From Shewanella sp. KX20019 (lineage in GTDB: Bacteria; Pseudomonadota; Gammaproteobacteria; Enterobacterales; Shewanellaceae): 64,000 bases of DNA. The stretch covers positions 4,340,001 to 4,404,000 of the forward strand of contig NZ_CP068437.1 in NCBI RefSeq assembly GCF_016757755.1, read 5' to 3'. Below are positions 45,409 to 54,603 of the stretch, piece by piece. Below the pieces are notes generated by a model. The model made no database searches and was not told the origin of the DNA. It was given only the letters and a program-made list of their open reading frames with translations. Position 1 is the first letter of the stretch, and each line of letters begins with the position of its first letter. A program made the position numbers and the translations under genes.

Positions 45409-45528
45409 ACATTCATCCTCAACATTGCTCATTTTCATATCGCCGAGATAAATCTGTTTGGCGATTGATAGCCTCTATGGACATGGAGCAAGTATTGAAG
45501 AGTTACTACTAAAGAGATAGATAACCAG

Positions 45529-45568
45529 AGTTCACTAGAATTGATAACTTGTGAACTATTGTTATCAA
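45529..45568. promoter_or_regulatory. Interleaved inverted repeats upstream of the octaheme gene
   Basis: Four blocks in the order a-b-a'-b': AGTTCAC (45529-45535), TTGATAAC (45541-45548), GTGAACT (45551-45557), GTTATCAA (45561-45568). a pairs with a' (7 bp) and b with b' (8 bp). As DNA these are two palindromes whose centres are ~11.5 bp apart, about one helical turn; as RNA they would form an H-type pseudoknot. They lie about 120 bp before the octaheme start. Confidence 0.55.
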
Positions 45569-45600
45569 CCAACACCTAACCTATTGTTTATTAACAAAGT

Positions 45601-46239
45601 TTAATCTTGCGACAAGTTGTGATGTTGTAAAACAAACTGGCCAGTATTTGTCAAAATGTAGATCTTCTTCTCATTTTGCATGACTAGACCCGCCTTTTTT
45701 AACTGACGCAGATGAAAGTTAAACTTAGTATGATCGCCAATTTCGACTAGACGACACAAATCCATAAATTTCAAGGCTTGATGGGCCGCCAGTATTTTTA
45801 GCGCCTTACGTCGATATGGATTCGCAAGGGCGCTATAAACTAAATCTGGGTCTAGGTCAGCGCGACTTTTAAGCATCTGCTTTTCCGCCAAGCTACGTTT
45901 AATGGTGACGATGAGCTCCTCACTCTTAAAGGGTTTAGTCATTACACTGTCAGCCCCCTTTTTCATCGCATCTACGGCGGTGTCTACGGTGGCGTAAGCG
46001 GTAATAATCACGATAGCAATAAAGGGTTGATGATGACGTAAATTCGATATCGCTTCGACCCCAGTCATGCCCGACATCAGTAGATCTAACAGCGCTATAT
46101 CAAAGTGTTGCAGCTCACTTTCAGCGATTGCATCTTCTGCACTCGCCACGGCCGTTACCCGGTAACCTTCAAGCTCAAGCAGTTCAACCATGTTACGCTT
46201 AAGCTCGTTATCATCTTCGGCCAATAGAATAGAGATCAT
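45601..46239 (-). CDS. Response regulator with C-terminal ArsR-like winged helix
   Basis: 212-aa response regulator. The receiver domain (about 1-125) has acidic pair LLAEDD, phospho-acceptor Asp52 (ALLDLLM), Thr80 and Lys102 (MTKPF). The output domain (about 130-205) begins VYSALANPYRRKALKIL and contains NFHLRQLKKAGLV, the signature look of ArsR/HTH_20 winged helices instead of OmpR, NarL or NtrC types. Its ATG overlaps the kinase stop by 1 nt (TAATG). It probably regulates the adjacent octaheme gene. Confidence 0.88.
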   Translation of the reverse strand: MISILLAEDDNELKRNMVELLELEGYRVTAVASAEDAIAESELQHFDIALLDLLMSGMTGVEAISNLRHHQPFIAIVIITAYATVDTAVDAMKKGADSVMTKPFKSEELIVTIKRSLAEKQMLKSRADLDPDLVYSALANPYRRKALKILAAHQALKFMDLCRLVEIGDHTKFNFHLRQLKKAGLVMQNEKKIYILTNTGQFVLQHHNLSQD

Positions 46240-47633
46240 TAGCAGTGCTCCCGATAAAAGACTAACTCTACAGTGGTACCTTTATCTAACTCACTCACGA
46301 TATTCATTTTCCCATGATGTAATGATGTAATTTGCTCACAAATAGCCAAACCTAACCCAGTGCCTTTACCGACCGGTTTACTGGAGTAAAACAGCTCTGT
46401 AGCACGAGCTAACGCCTCTTTACTCATACCACAGCCGCCATCTTTGACTGTGATAATGACACGAGTATCAACCTCGGTAACATCAACCGTTATTCTTTGC
46501 CGAGGCTGCGATGCATCTAGCGCATTACAGAGTAAGTTGATGATTAACTCTTCCAATTTAATTTTTTCACCATAGAGACAAATATGGGCAGCACAATTCA
46601 ACTGAATCTCATTCTGCTTACAGCGGTGAGCCAACAACTTTACAGCGCCATTTAATATCTCTTCAATCGCGACGTTACCGCGCCTACCAGTGGAGGGACG
46701 AGCATAGCTCAACAACTCTTTACTGATAGATGAAGCGCGCTCAATACCCAATCTAGCTCGATTCAAGTAGTCCTCTTCAGAACTAAAGTGTTTAGGGTTC
46801 TTCCGCTGCCAAAGATCTAGCGCGAGTGTAGAGGAGGCCAATGGGTTATTGATTTCGTGCGCCACCCCCATTGCCAACCGACCTATCGCTTTATATTTAT
46901 CAGCCTCAAGAGCACGTTTAAGCTTGGCCGCGGTTGCTTGCTCTTTTTCCAAATCAAACACTTTTAACGCCTTAAACAGTGCAACTAAAATCAACCCCCC
47001 CGCCAAGGTTCGCAACACGGGCACACTGTGATGAAATTCGGTCGGCACCAGTCCAGAGAGCACGCCGTATATTAGTAGTCCAATACCACTGATCACAAAG
47101 TACAACCCATAATGATGCTTCTCTTGCCGTAAACTATTGCCATAAACGGCCATGCCAATTCCCGCTAAAGAGGCGCTACCAAAACCGATTAATACACGGG
47201 TATATTGGCTCGCTTCAGCAAACCCGGTGCTGTTAGTGGCCAAATCATGCAAGTCTGGAATAAGCAGCCATAGATAGCTGATTAATATCGACAGAATGAC
47301 CCCATGGCCGACCATAGCAACCCTTCTGGTTGTGATACTCAATATTTGCCAAGCAAACACCATTAACGCTATATAGGATAAAAGTAACTTCGTCAGGCGG
47401 AGCCACTGGATCAGTTGTTGATACTGCTGTCCTATGTGGTCTGAAAAAATAATGATATAGAGTTCTGACCACTCATGGAAAGCATGAGAAAAACCAAACA
47501 TGGCCAGCGCCCACAAAGTAGGAGCGACGGTGAGCTGGCTATACCTAAAATTTCGGAATACCACAGCGCAACCTATAGAGAAAAAGACTAGGCCGTAGAA
47601 TAGATAGATATTAAAAGTGACAAAAATAGGCAT
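46239..47633 (-). CDS. Membrane sensor histidine kinase
   Basis: 464-aa kinase. The N-terminal half (about residues 5-222) is a polytopic membrane sensor with around seven hydrophobic segments and no large periplasmic domain. The H-box is AMGVAHEINNPLASS with His259; N-box NLLCNALDAS, G1 DGGCGMS and G2 GTGLGLAICEQ follow. ATG 47633 is chosen because the longer frame begins at a TTG inside the murA terminator T-run and has no SD. Translationally coupled to the response regulator. Confidence 0.88.
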   Translation of the reverse strand: MPIFVTFNIYLFYGLVFFSIGCAVVFRNFRYSQLTVAPTLWALAMFGFSHAFHEWSELYIIIFSDHIGQQYQQLIQWLRLTKLLLSYIALMVFAWQILSITTRRVAMVGHGVILSILISYLWLLIPDLHDLATNSTGFAEASQYTRVLIGFGSASLAGIGMAVYGNSLRQEKHHYGLYFVISGIGLLIYGVLSGLVPTEFHHSVPVLRTLAGGLILVALFKALKVFDLEKEQATAAKLKRALEADKYKAIGRLAMGVAHEINNPLASSTLALDLWQRKNPKHFSSEEDYLNRARLGIERASSISKELLSYARPSTGRRGNVAIEEILNGAVKLLAHRCKQNEIQLNCAAHICLYGEKIKLEELIINLLCNALDASQPRQRITVDVTEVDTRVIITVKDGGCGMSKEALARATELFYSSKPVGKGTGLGLAICEQITSLHHGKMNIVSELDKGTTVELVFYREHC

Positions 47634-47714
47634 GCCGAGAACATAACATTGTAAAGATGGCGATGTGTTGATCTTGTTCTGATTTAGCTGCTCGTTTATT
47701 TGCGCTAGTTCATA

Positions 47715-47752
47715 AAACAAAAAACCATTTAAGCAATAACGCCTAAATGGTT
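47715..47752 (-). terminator. Terminator of murA operon
   Basis: Stem AACCATTTA/TAAATGGTT (47723-47731/47744-47752), then TTTTTTGTTTT on the minus strand. It separates murA from the kinase gene. Confidence 0.85.
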
Positions 47753-47779
47753 CTTATTTAGCAAAAAAACTTAATATGA

Positions 47780-49042
47780 CTATGATTTTACTCGCTCAAC
47801 GTGTCCACCAAGTCCTTTAAACTTTTGCTCTATATGTTCGTAACCACGATCTAAATGGTAGATGCGATCAACAATCGTTGTCCCATCAGCAACAAGGCCC
47901 GCTATTACTAAACTGGCTGACGCCCGCAAATCGGTTGCCATCACTTGTGCACCATTGAGCTTTTCAATACCGTGAATAATACAGGTGTTACCCTCTAGCT
48001 CCATTGTGGCGCCCATACGGCTCAACTCAGGAACGTGCATAAAGCGGTTCTCAAAAATGGTTTCAGTAATGGTGGCGGTGCCTTCTGCTAACGCATTAAG
48101 CACACAAAACTGCGCCTGCATATCAGTAGGGAAACCTGGGTAGGCGACCGTCTTGATATTGACAGCTTTAGGACGCTGCCCCTGCATATCAAGTTCAATC
48201 CAGTCATCACCGGTAGTGATGCTTGCGCCAGCATCTTCAAGCTTGGCCAATACCGCTTCCAGCGACTTAGGGTCCGCTTTAGTGCAACGGATTTTTCCGC
48301 GAGTAACCGCTGCAGCCACAAGAAAGCTACCGGTTTCGATACGGTCAGGCATCACTCGGTAATCACAACCTTGCAGTGATTCAACACCTTGAATACGGAT
48401 AGTATCACTACCGGCACCGTCAATGTTTGCCCCCATTGCAATCAAACAATTGGCTAAATCGACAATTTCAGGCTCACGTGCCGCATTCTCGATAACGGTT
48501 TCGCCATCGGCTAATGCCGCGGCCATCAACAAGTTCTCAGTCGCACCAACACTGACCATATCCATAAAGATATGAGCACCTTTAAGACGACCATCAACTC
48601 GGGCTTTAATATAACCCTCTTTGACCTCAATCTTGGCACCCATCTGCTCTAGGCCTTGCAAATGCAAGTTAACAGGGCGAGCACCAATAGCACAGCCACC
48701 AGGCAGCGACACATCAGCCTTACCATATCGAGCCAGCAAAGGCCCTAAAATCAGTATCGATGCACGCATCGTTTTGACCAATTCATAAGGGGCACAAAAC
48801 TCATTGAGGTTAGTGGTTGAGATACACACTTTATCGCCGTCTGAACGGGTAACTTCTGCACCCAAACAGCGCAATAATTCACAACTGGTATTAACATCCC
48901 TAAGACTAGGAACGTTAGATACATTAAAGTCGCTCTCGGCTAACACACCTGCCATCAATATTGGCAGTGCGGCATTTTTGGCGCCCGATATAACGACGTC
49001 GCCAGCAAGCGCGCTGCTTGCTTCAATTTTTAATTTATCCAC
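47780..49042 (-). CDS. murA: UDP-N-acetylglucosamine 1-carboxyvinyltransferase
   Basis: First committed step of peptidoglycan synthesis: transfer of enolpyruvate to UDP-GlcNAc. GAKNAALPILMAG at the N-terminus and LPGGCAIGARPVNLHL with the catalytic Cys, the fosfomycin target, are clear. 420 aa; the start is GTG 49042. It follows ibaG in the mla gene cluster, as in many gammaproteobacteria. Confidence 0.97.
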   Translation of the reverse strand: MDKLKIEASSALAGDVVISGAKNAALPILMAGVLAESDFNVSNVPSLRDVNTSCELLRCLGAEVTRSDGDKVCISTTNLNEFCAPYELVKTMRASILILGPLLARYGKADVSLPGGCAIGARPVNLHLQGLEQMGAKIEVKEGYIKARVDGRLKGAHIFMDMVSVGATENLLMAAALADGETVIENAAREPEIVDLANCLIAMGANIDGAGSDTIRIQGVESLQGCDYRVMPDRIETGSFLVAAAVTRGKIRCTKADPKSLEAVLAKLEDAGASITTGDDWIELDMQGQRPKAVNIKTVAYPGFPTDMQAQFCVLNALAEGTATITETIFENRFMHVPELSRMGATMELEGNTCIIHGIEKLNGAQVMATDLRASASLVIAGLVADGTTIVDRIYHLDRGYEHIEQKFKGLGGHVERVKS

Positions 49043-49063
49043 GTTAACTCTCTAAATCTACAA

Positions 49064-49315
49064 TTACATATTAAAGACTTTTTCACGCTTCCATTGTGTT
49101 GGCGTGAATGCATTAATCGTAATAGCGTGTAATTCACCACTAGTAATGTGAGCCATTAATGGGCCATAAATAGTCTGTTGCTGCTTAACGCGCCCCATAC
49201 CGTCAAAACACTCACCGACAGCGACAATCTTGTAATGAGTCCCTTCTTGGGTCACTTTGACCTCTTCTAGGGATAATGCTTCTAACAGGATAGCTTCTAT
49301 ATCTTTACATTCCAT
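49064..49315 (-). CDS. ibaG: BolA family protein IbaG
   Basis: 83-aa BolA-type protein that pairs with monothiol glutaredoxin. It starts MECKDIEAILLEAL, has Cys in VGECFDGMGRVKQQQ, conserved GPLMAHITSGELHAITI, and a C-terminal WKREKVF. ATG 49315 matches the family start; an ATG at 49345 would overlap mlaB by 17 nt. It lies between mlaB and murA. Confidence 0.9.
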   Translation of the reverse strand: MECKDIEAILLEALSLEEVKVTQEGTHYKIVAVGECFDGMGRVKQQQTIYGPLMAHITSGELHAITINAFTPTQWKREKVFNM

Positions 49316-49328
49316 GGAACTATTCACC

Positions 49329-49622
49329 TTACTGTGCTTCTTCATAAAAGAAGTCGTTTAAATCATATAATACGATAAATTTCTTAAGCTGCTCTGAAGC
49401 GGAGTTCAGCTTCAAACTAGCACCTTTTTCAGCAAAAATACTGACTAATTCGAGTAAAAATGCCACTCCGGCACTGTCACAATACTCAATGTTTGATAAC
49501 TGTAAAAATGCAGTGTCAACATCCAATAAGCAACGTCTGTCATTCCATAGACTGATTACGGCATCCTGATCTAAGCGGCCGCTAATCGCACAAATAATAC
49601 CTTGCTGCTGAAAGCTTGCCAC
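49329..49622 (-). CDS. mlaB: MlaB, STAS-domain subunit of the phospholipid transporter
   Basis: 97-aa cytoplasmic STAS protein that stabilises the MlaFE complex. The conserved YCDSAGVAFLLEL segment contains the Ser/Thr of anti-sigma-antagonist-like domains. The start is GTG 49622, 2 bp after the mlaC stop. Confidence 0.9.
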   Translation of the reverse strand: MASFQQQGIICAISGRLDQDAVISLWNDRRCLLDVDTAFLQLSNIEYCDSAGVAFLLELVSIFAEKGASLKLNSASEQLKKFIVLYDLNDFFYEEAQ

Positions 49623-49624
49623 TA

Positions 49625-50299
49625 TTAATTGGCCTGCTCATTGGCATTTAAATCGATATGAGTCGCAGTGCGCTCAATTAACATCTCTATCACCGGTTCA
49701 ATGCCTTTCTGGCGCACCAAGTTAGTTATCTCAGATTGCTTTGAGGATAATAAGCTAACCCCCTCAGCAACCAAATCAAATGCTTTCCAGGTATCATCTT
49801 TTAAACGTCTAGCTCTAAACTGTAACTTGATTTCAGGGCGCCCTTTTTCGATGATCCTAACATTAACCCTGACCATCTTCTCATCGGAAAAATTTTCTTC
49901 AGGGCTGAATTGCACCGTTTGATCAGTATATTCAGTGAACGCTTGAGCGTATGTTGAGATTAAATAACCTCGAAAAGCATCAACAAAGCGAGTACGCTCA
50001 TCTTTGCTGGTATCACGTAAGTACTGCCCCAAAACTTTATATGATGCATATTTGTAATCGACATACGGCATCAACTCTTCAGTAACAATAACTTTCAAAT
50101 GGTCAGGGTTATCTTTAATCAGCTGCTTGTCTTGCTTAAAGCGCGCAAACGTTTTTTGAGATACCGCTTCCACCATTGTATAAGGATTGGTTCTATCTAT
50201 CTCTATATCAGTGCTATTACTGGCATCAACTGCATGCGCACTGAAGCTTATTAAAGCCACTGTAGCCAGCATAAAAACACGATAAAATCTGTTAAACAT
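49625..50299 (-). CDS. mlaC: MlaC, periplasmic phospholipid-binding protein
   Basis: 224-aa soluble shuttle carrying phospholipids between the MlaA complex and MlaFEDB. Signal peptide ends SFSAHA; the Tol-Tol-Ttg2-type domain shows LMPYVDYKYASYKVLGQYL and FRARRLKDDTWKAFDLVAEGVSLL. ATG 50299 lies 8 nt from GGAG; two ATG-like starts further upstream would overlap mlaD. Confidence 0.93.
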   Translation of the reverse strand: MFNRFYRVFMLATVALISFSAHAVDASNSTDIEIDRTNPYTMVEAVSQKTFARFKQDKQLIKDNPDHLKVIVTEELMPYVDYKYASYKVLGQYLRDTSKDERTRFVDAFRGYLISTYAQAFTEYTDQTVQFSPEENFSDEKMVRVNVRIIEKGRPEIKLQFRARRLKDDTWKAFDLVAEGVSLLSSKQSEITNLVRQKGIEPVIEMLIERTATHIDLNANEQAN

Positions 50300-50316
50300 A
50301 TCCATTACTCCAACCA

Positions 50317-50787
50317 CTAATCCTTTGAACCTACGCTATAGAGGAACTGGCCGATCAACTCCTCTAATACTAATGCTGAATGAGTATCGTCAATACTGTC
50401 ACCATCAGCCAACATCTCAACGTCGTCATCCATAAAGCCAGGTGACAAGCCTAAAAACTGCTCACCTAACAGACCGGACGTCAAAATAGACAAGCTGCTA
50501 GTTTCAGGGAAGTGCTTATATTGCTTATCCATAGAGAGCGTAACTAGCGGTACTAATCTTTCAGGATCTAAATTGATGGCACTAACACGGCCAACCACAA
50601 CGCCACCCACTTTCACTGGTGAGCGCACTTTCAATCCACCAATATTACTGAATTTAGCATGTAGGGTATAGCTACTGTCGCCGGCTTTAACTTCTACATT
50701 GGCAACGTTGAAAACCAATATTAAAAATGCTGCCAATCCTGACAATAAAAATAGACCGACTAATACCTCAATCTTCCGTGTCAACAT
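50317..50787 (-). CDS. mlaD: MlaD, MCE-domain subunit
   Basis: 156-aa inner-membrane protein with one N-terminal helix (VLVGLFLLSGLAAFLILVF) and a single periplasmic MCE domain (YTLHAKFSNIGGLKVRSPVKVGGVVVGRV). It forms the hexameric ring of the Mla transporter. 71 bp from mlaE. Confidence 0.95.
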   Translation of the reverse strand: MLTRKIEVLVGLFLLSGLAAFLILVFNVANVEVKAGDSSYTLHAKFSNIGGLKVRSPVKVGGVVVGRVSAINLDPERLVPLVTLSMDKQYKHFPETSSLSILTSGLLGEQFLGLSPGFMDDDVEMLADGDSIDDTHSALVLEELIGQFLYSVGSKD

Positions 50788-50858
50788 AACTCATTTACCA
50801 CTCTATTCAATAAATCTAAACAATAATTAACCACAATTACCATCGTTGCTAGCTGCTG

Positions 50859-51644
50859 TTAGCTACCAAACATCATCGCTGTCAGCAGAAAATCTAACGC
50901 CAATACTGCGAGGCTAGACTGCACGACCGTTTGAGTCGTTGCTCGGCTTATACCTTCAGGATTAGGCACTACATGATAGCCGCGATAAAGCGCTATCCAA
51001 GTCACAACGACCGCAAACATTGCGCTCTTAATAATACAGTTAACAATATCCTGACGCCATTCTACTGAAGACTGCAATATTGACCAAAAGGCACCACTAT
51101 CAATCCCCTTCCATTCAACACCAACAATGTGGCCGCCATAAATACCAATAGCGGTAAACATCAATGCCAACAATGGTAAGCTAATCACACCCGCCCAAAA
51201 ACGCGGTGCAATAATTTGTCTGAGTGGATCAATAGCCATCATCTCTAAGCTTGATAGCTGCTCGGTACTTTTCATTAAACCAAGCTCAGCAGTTAATGCA
51301 GAACCAGCGCGCCCTGCAAATAATAATGCAGTAACAACAGGGCCTAATTCTCGCAATAAGCTCAAGGCGACCATGGGGCCCAGGCTCTCTTCGGTGCCAA
51401 AGCCGACAAGAATATTATAGCCTTGCAGCGCCAACACCATACCAATAAACAATCCAGAGACTAGAATAATCACCATAGATTGCACGCCAATTACATATAA
51501 TTGCCTAATAAGTAACGGCATGCCTTTTCTAAATCTCGGGCGATGCGCTATCGCGCCCCAAAGCATCATTCCCGCTTGCCCAAGGCCAACGACAAAATCA
51601 ATAACACCACGGCCCAGTTTTGCGATCTGATTAATCAAGCCCAC
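50859..51644 (-). CDS. mlaE: MlaE, permease subunit
   Basis: 261-aa integral membrane protein with five or six hydrophobic segments; conserved GPVVTALLFAGRAGSALTAE and GLMKSTEQLSSLEMMAIDPL. Start is GTG 51644, overlapping mlaF by 14 nt, so the two are coupled. Confidence 0.95.
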   Translation of the reverse strand: MGLINQIAKLGRGVIDFVVGLGQAGMMLWGAIAHRPRFRKGMPLLIRQLYVIGVQSMVIILVSGLFIGMVLALQGYNILVGFGTEESLGPMVALSLLRELGPVVTALLFAGRAGSALTAELGLMKSTEQLSSLEMMAIDPLRQIIAPRFWAGVISLPLLALMFTAIGIYGGHIVGVEWKGIDSGAFWSILQSSVEWRQDIVNCIIKSAMFAVVVTWIALYRGYHVVPNPEGISRATTQTVVQSSLAVLALDFLLTAMMFGS

Positions 51645-52443
51645 TTAGCAGCTCCTTCCTATACTCCGCTGCCGGGTAATGAAACGGCACCGGCCCGTCG
51701 GGTTCACCGCCAATAAATTGCTTTAATTGCGGGTTGTCAGCCAAGCGCAGCTCTTCAGGGGTGCCATGGGCGATAATTTTTTTATCTGCCAGTACATAGA
51801 CATAATCAGCAATGCCGAGCACCTCTTGCACATCATGGGATACTACCACTGACGTTAGATTTAGTGCATCAGACAGCTCACGAATTAATTTAACCAACAC
51901 ACCCATTGAGATAGGATCTTGCCCCGCAAACGGTTCATCATAGAGAATGATTTCCGGCTCCAAGGCGATTGCACGTGCCAAGGCAGCTCTACGCTGCATC
52001 CCTCCCGACAGCTCGGTCGGCATCAACTGCGCAGCGCCGCGCAGCCCAACCGCCTCGAGCTTCATCAATACGATGCGGCGTATAATAGCTTCTGGCAATC
52101 CAGAGTGTTCTCTGAGCGCAAACGCAACATTATCGAACACATTCATGTCGGTAAATAGCGCACCACTTTGAAAAAGCATGCTCATACGCTTACGCAGTGC
52201 AAACAATTGGCTGCGGCTACATTGATGCACATCGGTACCATCAAACAGCACTGTGCCTCGATCTGGTGTGAGCTGACCACCAATCAATTTAAGTAAGGTT
52301 GTTTTACCGATACCGCTTGGGCCCATTATCGCCGTAACCTTCCCCTTAGGGATTGATAGACTAATATCCTCATAAATAACATGGGGGCCTCGACTAAAGG
52401 CCATATTGTGGATTTCGACTAATGGGTTATGGTTTTGAGTCAT
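51631..52443 (-). CDS. mlaF: MlaF, ATPase subunit
   Basis: 270-aa ABC ATPase: Walker A GPSGIGKTTLLKL, signature LSGGMQRRAALARAI, Walker B IILYDEPFAGQDP, H-loop VVSHD. ATG 52443 gives the family start MTQNHNPLVEIHNM; an upstream frame of 33 codons is spurious. First gene of mlaFEDCB-ibaG-murA; the 175-bp gap to yrbG carries divergent promoters. Confidence 0.95.
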   Translation of the reverse strand: MTQNHNPLVEIHNMAFSRGPHVIYEDISLSIPKGKVTAIMGPSGIGKTTLLKLIGGQLTPDRGTVLFDGTDVHQCSRSQLFALRKRMSMLFQSGALFTDMNVFDNVAFALREHSGLPEAIIRRIVLMKLEAVGLRGAAQLMPTELSGGMQRRAALARAIALEPEIILYDEPFAGQDPISMGVLVKLIRELSDALNLTSVVVSHDVQEVLGIADYVYVLADKKIIAHGTPEELRLADNPQLKQFIGGEPDGPVPFHYPAAEYRKELLSGLD

Positions 52444-52618
52444 GCATGAGCCCTGCATTCGAATTAAGAAACGTCCATTTTTCCATAGTGGAAAGGTAGA
52501 AATTGTACGTAATAGACCTTTCAGGTACAACCAAATCAACACTATCTCACCTCAATACTTTCATTTTTCTTCAATTACAGCGAAAATACGCGGCTATATC
52601 CCCAAATACTTAGAATTG

Positions 52619-53578
52619 ATGTTATTTAATATATTTTTGTTAGTGGCTGGCTTAGGTGCTTTAGTCTGGAGTGCCGATAAATTCGTATACGGTGCCGCAG
52701 CTTTTGCGCGCAACCTAGGCCTTCCCCCTATGTTAATCGGCTTAACCATCGTTGCTATGGGCAGCTCAGCGCCAGAAATGTTTGTTGCAGCCACCGCGTC
52801 AATGAATGGTATGACGGATACCGCCATCGGTAATGTACTCGGTTCCAATATTGCGAACATCACGCTTATCTTAGGTATTACCGCACTGCTCGGTGCTATT
52901 TCTGTCAGTTCACAAACACTGAAACGTGAAATTCCGTTGATGTTAGCTGCCACTGCCATTGTGGGTTACTTCTTACATGACGGTTTTTTAACCCGAGTTG
53001 AAGGCATTTCTCTATTAGTGCTCTTTTTGGCATTGATGGGCTACCTCATCTGGCATGGTCTGACGAACAAAAATCGAGATACATTAGCCATTGATGCGGA
53101 AAATGAGATCCCAGCAAATGTTCCGACCAAGAAAGCGATTCTTTGGCTTGTCATCGGAATGATACTATTACCACTTTCAGCCGATTGGATGGTTCAAGGC
53201 GCTGTGGGTATCGCTAAGGCTTATCATCTTTCTGATCTGGTCATCGGGCTGACGATTATTGCCGTGGGCACCAGCCTCCCAGAACTTGCAGCCTGTGTTG
53301 CAGGCGTATTAAAAAAAGAAGATGATTTAGCCATCGGCAATATTGTCGGTTCAAACTTATTTAATATTTTAGCGGTACTGGCAATACCCGGCATTATCGC
53401 GCCTGGTGTCGTTGATGCGGCAGCCAGCACTAGAGATTTCTACATGGTGCTTGCAACGAGCAGTGCACTTGCAATACTGATCTTATTGAGCGGACGCGCT
53501 AGGCAGCTAAAACCTTGGCATGGCGTCGTTCTACTAATTACATTTGTCGCATACCAAGTACTACTTTTCCTATCTTAA
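52619..53578 (+). CDS. yrbG: Calcium/sodium antiporter YrbG
   Basis: 319-aa CaCA-family exchanger with about ten membrane helices and two inverted alpha-repeats: IVAMGSSAPEMFVAATAS with GNVLGSNIANI, and IIAVGTSLPELAACVAG with GNIVGSNLFNI. ATG 52619 is chosen at the first helix (MLFNIFLLVAGLGALVW); the 59-codon upstream frame crosses the mlaF promoter. It precedes kdsD, as in E. coli. Confidence 0.93.
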   Translation: MLFNIFLLVAGLGALVWSADKFVYGAAAFARNLGLPPMLIGLTIVAMGSSAPEMFVAATASMNGMTDTAIGNVLGSNIANITLILGITALLGAISVSSQTLKREIPLMLAATAIVGYFLHDGFLTRVEGISLLVLFLALMGYLIWHGLTNKNRDTLAIDAENEIPANVPTKKAILWLVIGMILLPLSADWMVQGAVGIAKAYHLSDLVIGLTIIAVGTSLPELAACVAGVLKKEDDLAIGNIVGSNLFNILAVLAIPGIIAPGVVDAAASTRDFYMVLATSSALAILILLSGRARQLKPWHGVVLLITFVAYQVLLFLS

Positions 53579-53624
53579 AGATGGATACGACAAATAAAGC
53601 AGTACATTAAAGAGAGACCAAGAA

Positions 53625-54602
53625 ATGGTAGATGAACAGCAACTACGCCGATGGGGAACCAAGGTCATTGATGTCGAGAAAAAAGCACTCGACAACCTTT
53701 ACCAATATGTAAACTCGAGTGAGTTTGCCCGAGCATGCCAATTAATATTGCAGTGCACTGGCAAGGTTATCGTGATGGGAATGGGTAAATCTGGTCATAT
53801 TGGTAACAAAATCTCTGCCACGCTAGCCAGCACTGGAACACCTGCATTTTTTGTCCATCCAGGTGAAGCGAGTCACGGTGACTTAGGTGTGTTAAGCGAA
53901 AATGATATCGTACTGGCGATCTCTAATTCCGGTGAATCGAGCGAGATTTTGACCTTGATGCCTGTCATCAAACGCATGGGGTTACCGATGATCTCGGTGA
54001 CTGGCAAGCCTGAATCAAATATGGCTAAGTTAGCGCAACTACACCTCTGTATCGAAGTACCTGAAGAGGCTTGTCCACTCGGGCTCGCGCCAACATCAAG
54101 TACAACTGCCACCTTGGTGATGGGTGATGCATTAGCCGTTGCTTTACTGCAAGCTCGCGGGTTTACTAAAGATGACTTTGCACTATCGCATCCCGGTGGA
54201 AGCTTAGGGCGTAAGCTATTATTAAAAGTCAGTGACGTCATGCATAAAGGCAATGAGCTGCCACTGGTAAAAGATGATATCTGTATTACCGATGCCCTTT
54301 ACGAGATCTCTAAGAAAGGCTTAGGCATGACCGCCATTGTCGATACAGCAAACATCCTAGTCGGTATCTTTACCGATGGTGATTTGCGCCGAGTGATTGA
54401 TGCTGAAGTTAACCTGCGCACTACATCAATAGCCGATGTAATGACTAAAGGTTGTGTCACCATTACCGATAATGTACTCGCTGCAGAAGCATTAAAGGTG
54501 ATGGAAGAAAAAAACATTAATGGTTTGATTGTCATCAATTCACAGCAACAACCCGTCGGCGCACTGAACATGCTCGATATGGTTAAAGCAGGAGTCATTT
54601 AG
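53625..54602 (+). CDS. kdsD: D-arabinose-5-phosphate isomerase
   Basis: 325-aa enzyme converting ribulose-5-phosphate to arabinose-5-phosphate for KDO synthesis. N-terminal SIS domain (VIVMGMGKSGHIGNKISATL; ISNSGESSEIL) and two C-terminal CBS domains (VSDVMHKGNELPLV; IADVMTKGCVTI). It ends 1 bp before kdsC. Confidence 0.96.
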   Translation: MVDEQQLRRWGTKVIDVEKKALDNLYQYVNSSEFARACQLILQCTGKVIVMGMGKSGHIGNKISATLASTGTPAFFVHPGEASHGDLGVLSENDIVLAISNSGESSEILTLMPVIKRMGLPMISVTGKPESNMAKLAQLHLCIEVPEEACPLGLAPTSSTTATLVMGDALAVALLQARGFTKDDFALSHPGGSLGRKLLLKVSDVMHKGNELPLVKDDICITDALYEISKKGLGMTAIVDTANILVGIFTDGDLRRVIDAEVNLRTTSIADVMTKGCVTITDNVLAAEALKVMEEKNINGLIVINSQQQPVGALNMLDMVKAGVI

Positions 54603-54603
54603 C

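Noticed and set aside
47634..47720. N-terminal extension of the sensor kinase from 47720
   Set aside because: The codon at 47720 is TTG within the murA terminator T-run and has no SD; the first in-frame ATG is at 47633, just before the first membrane helix.
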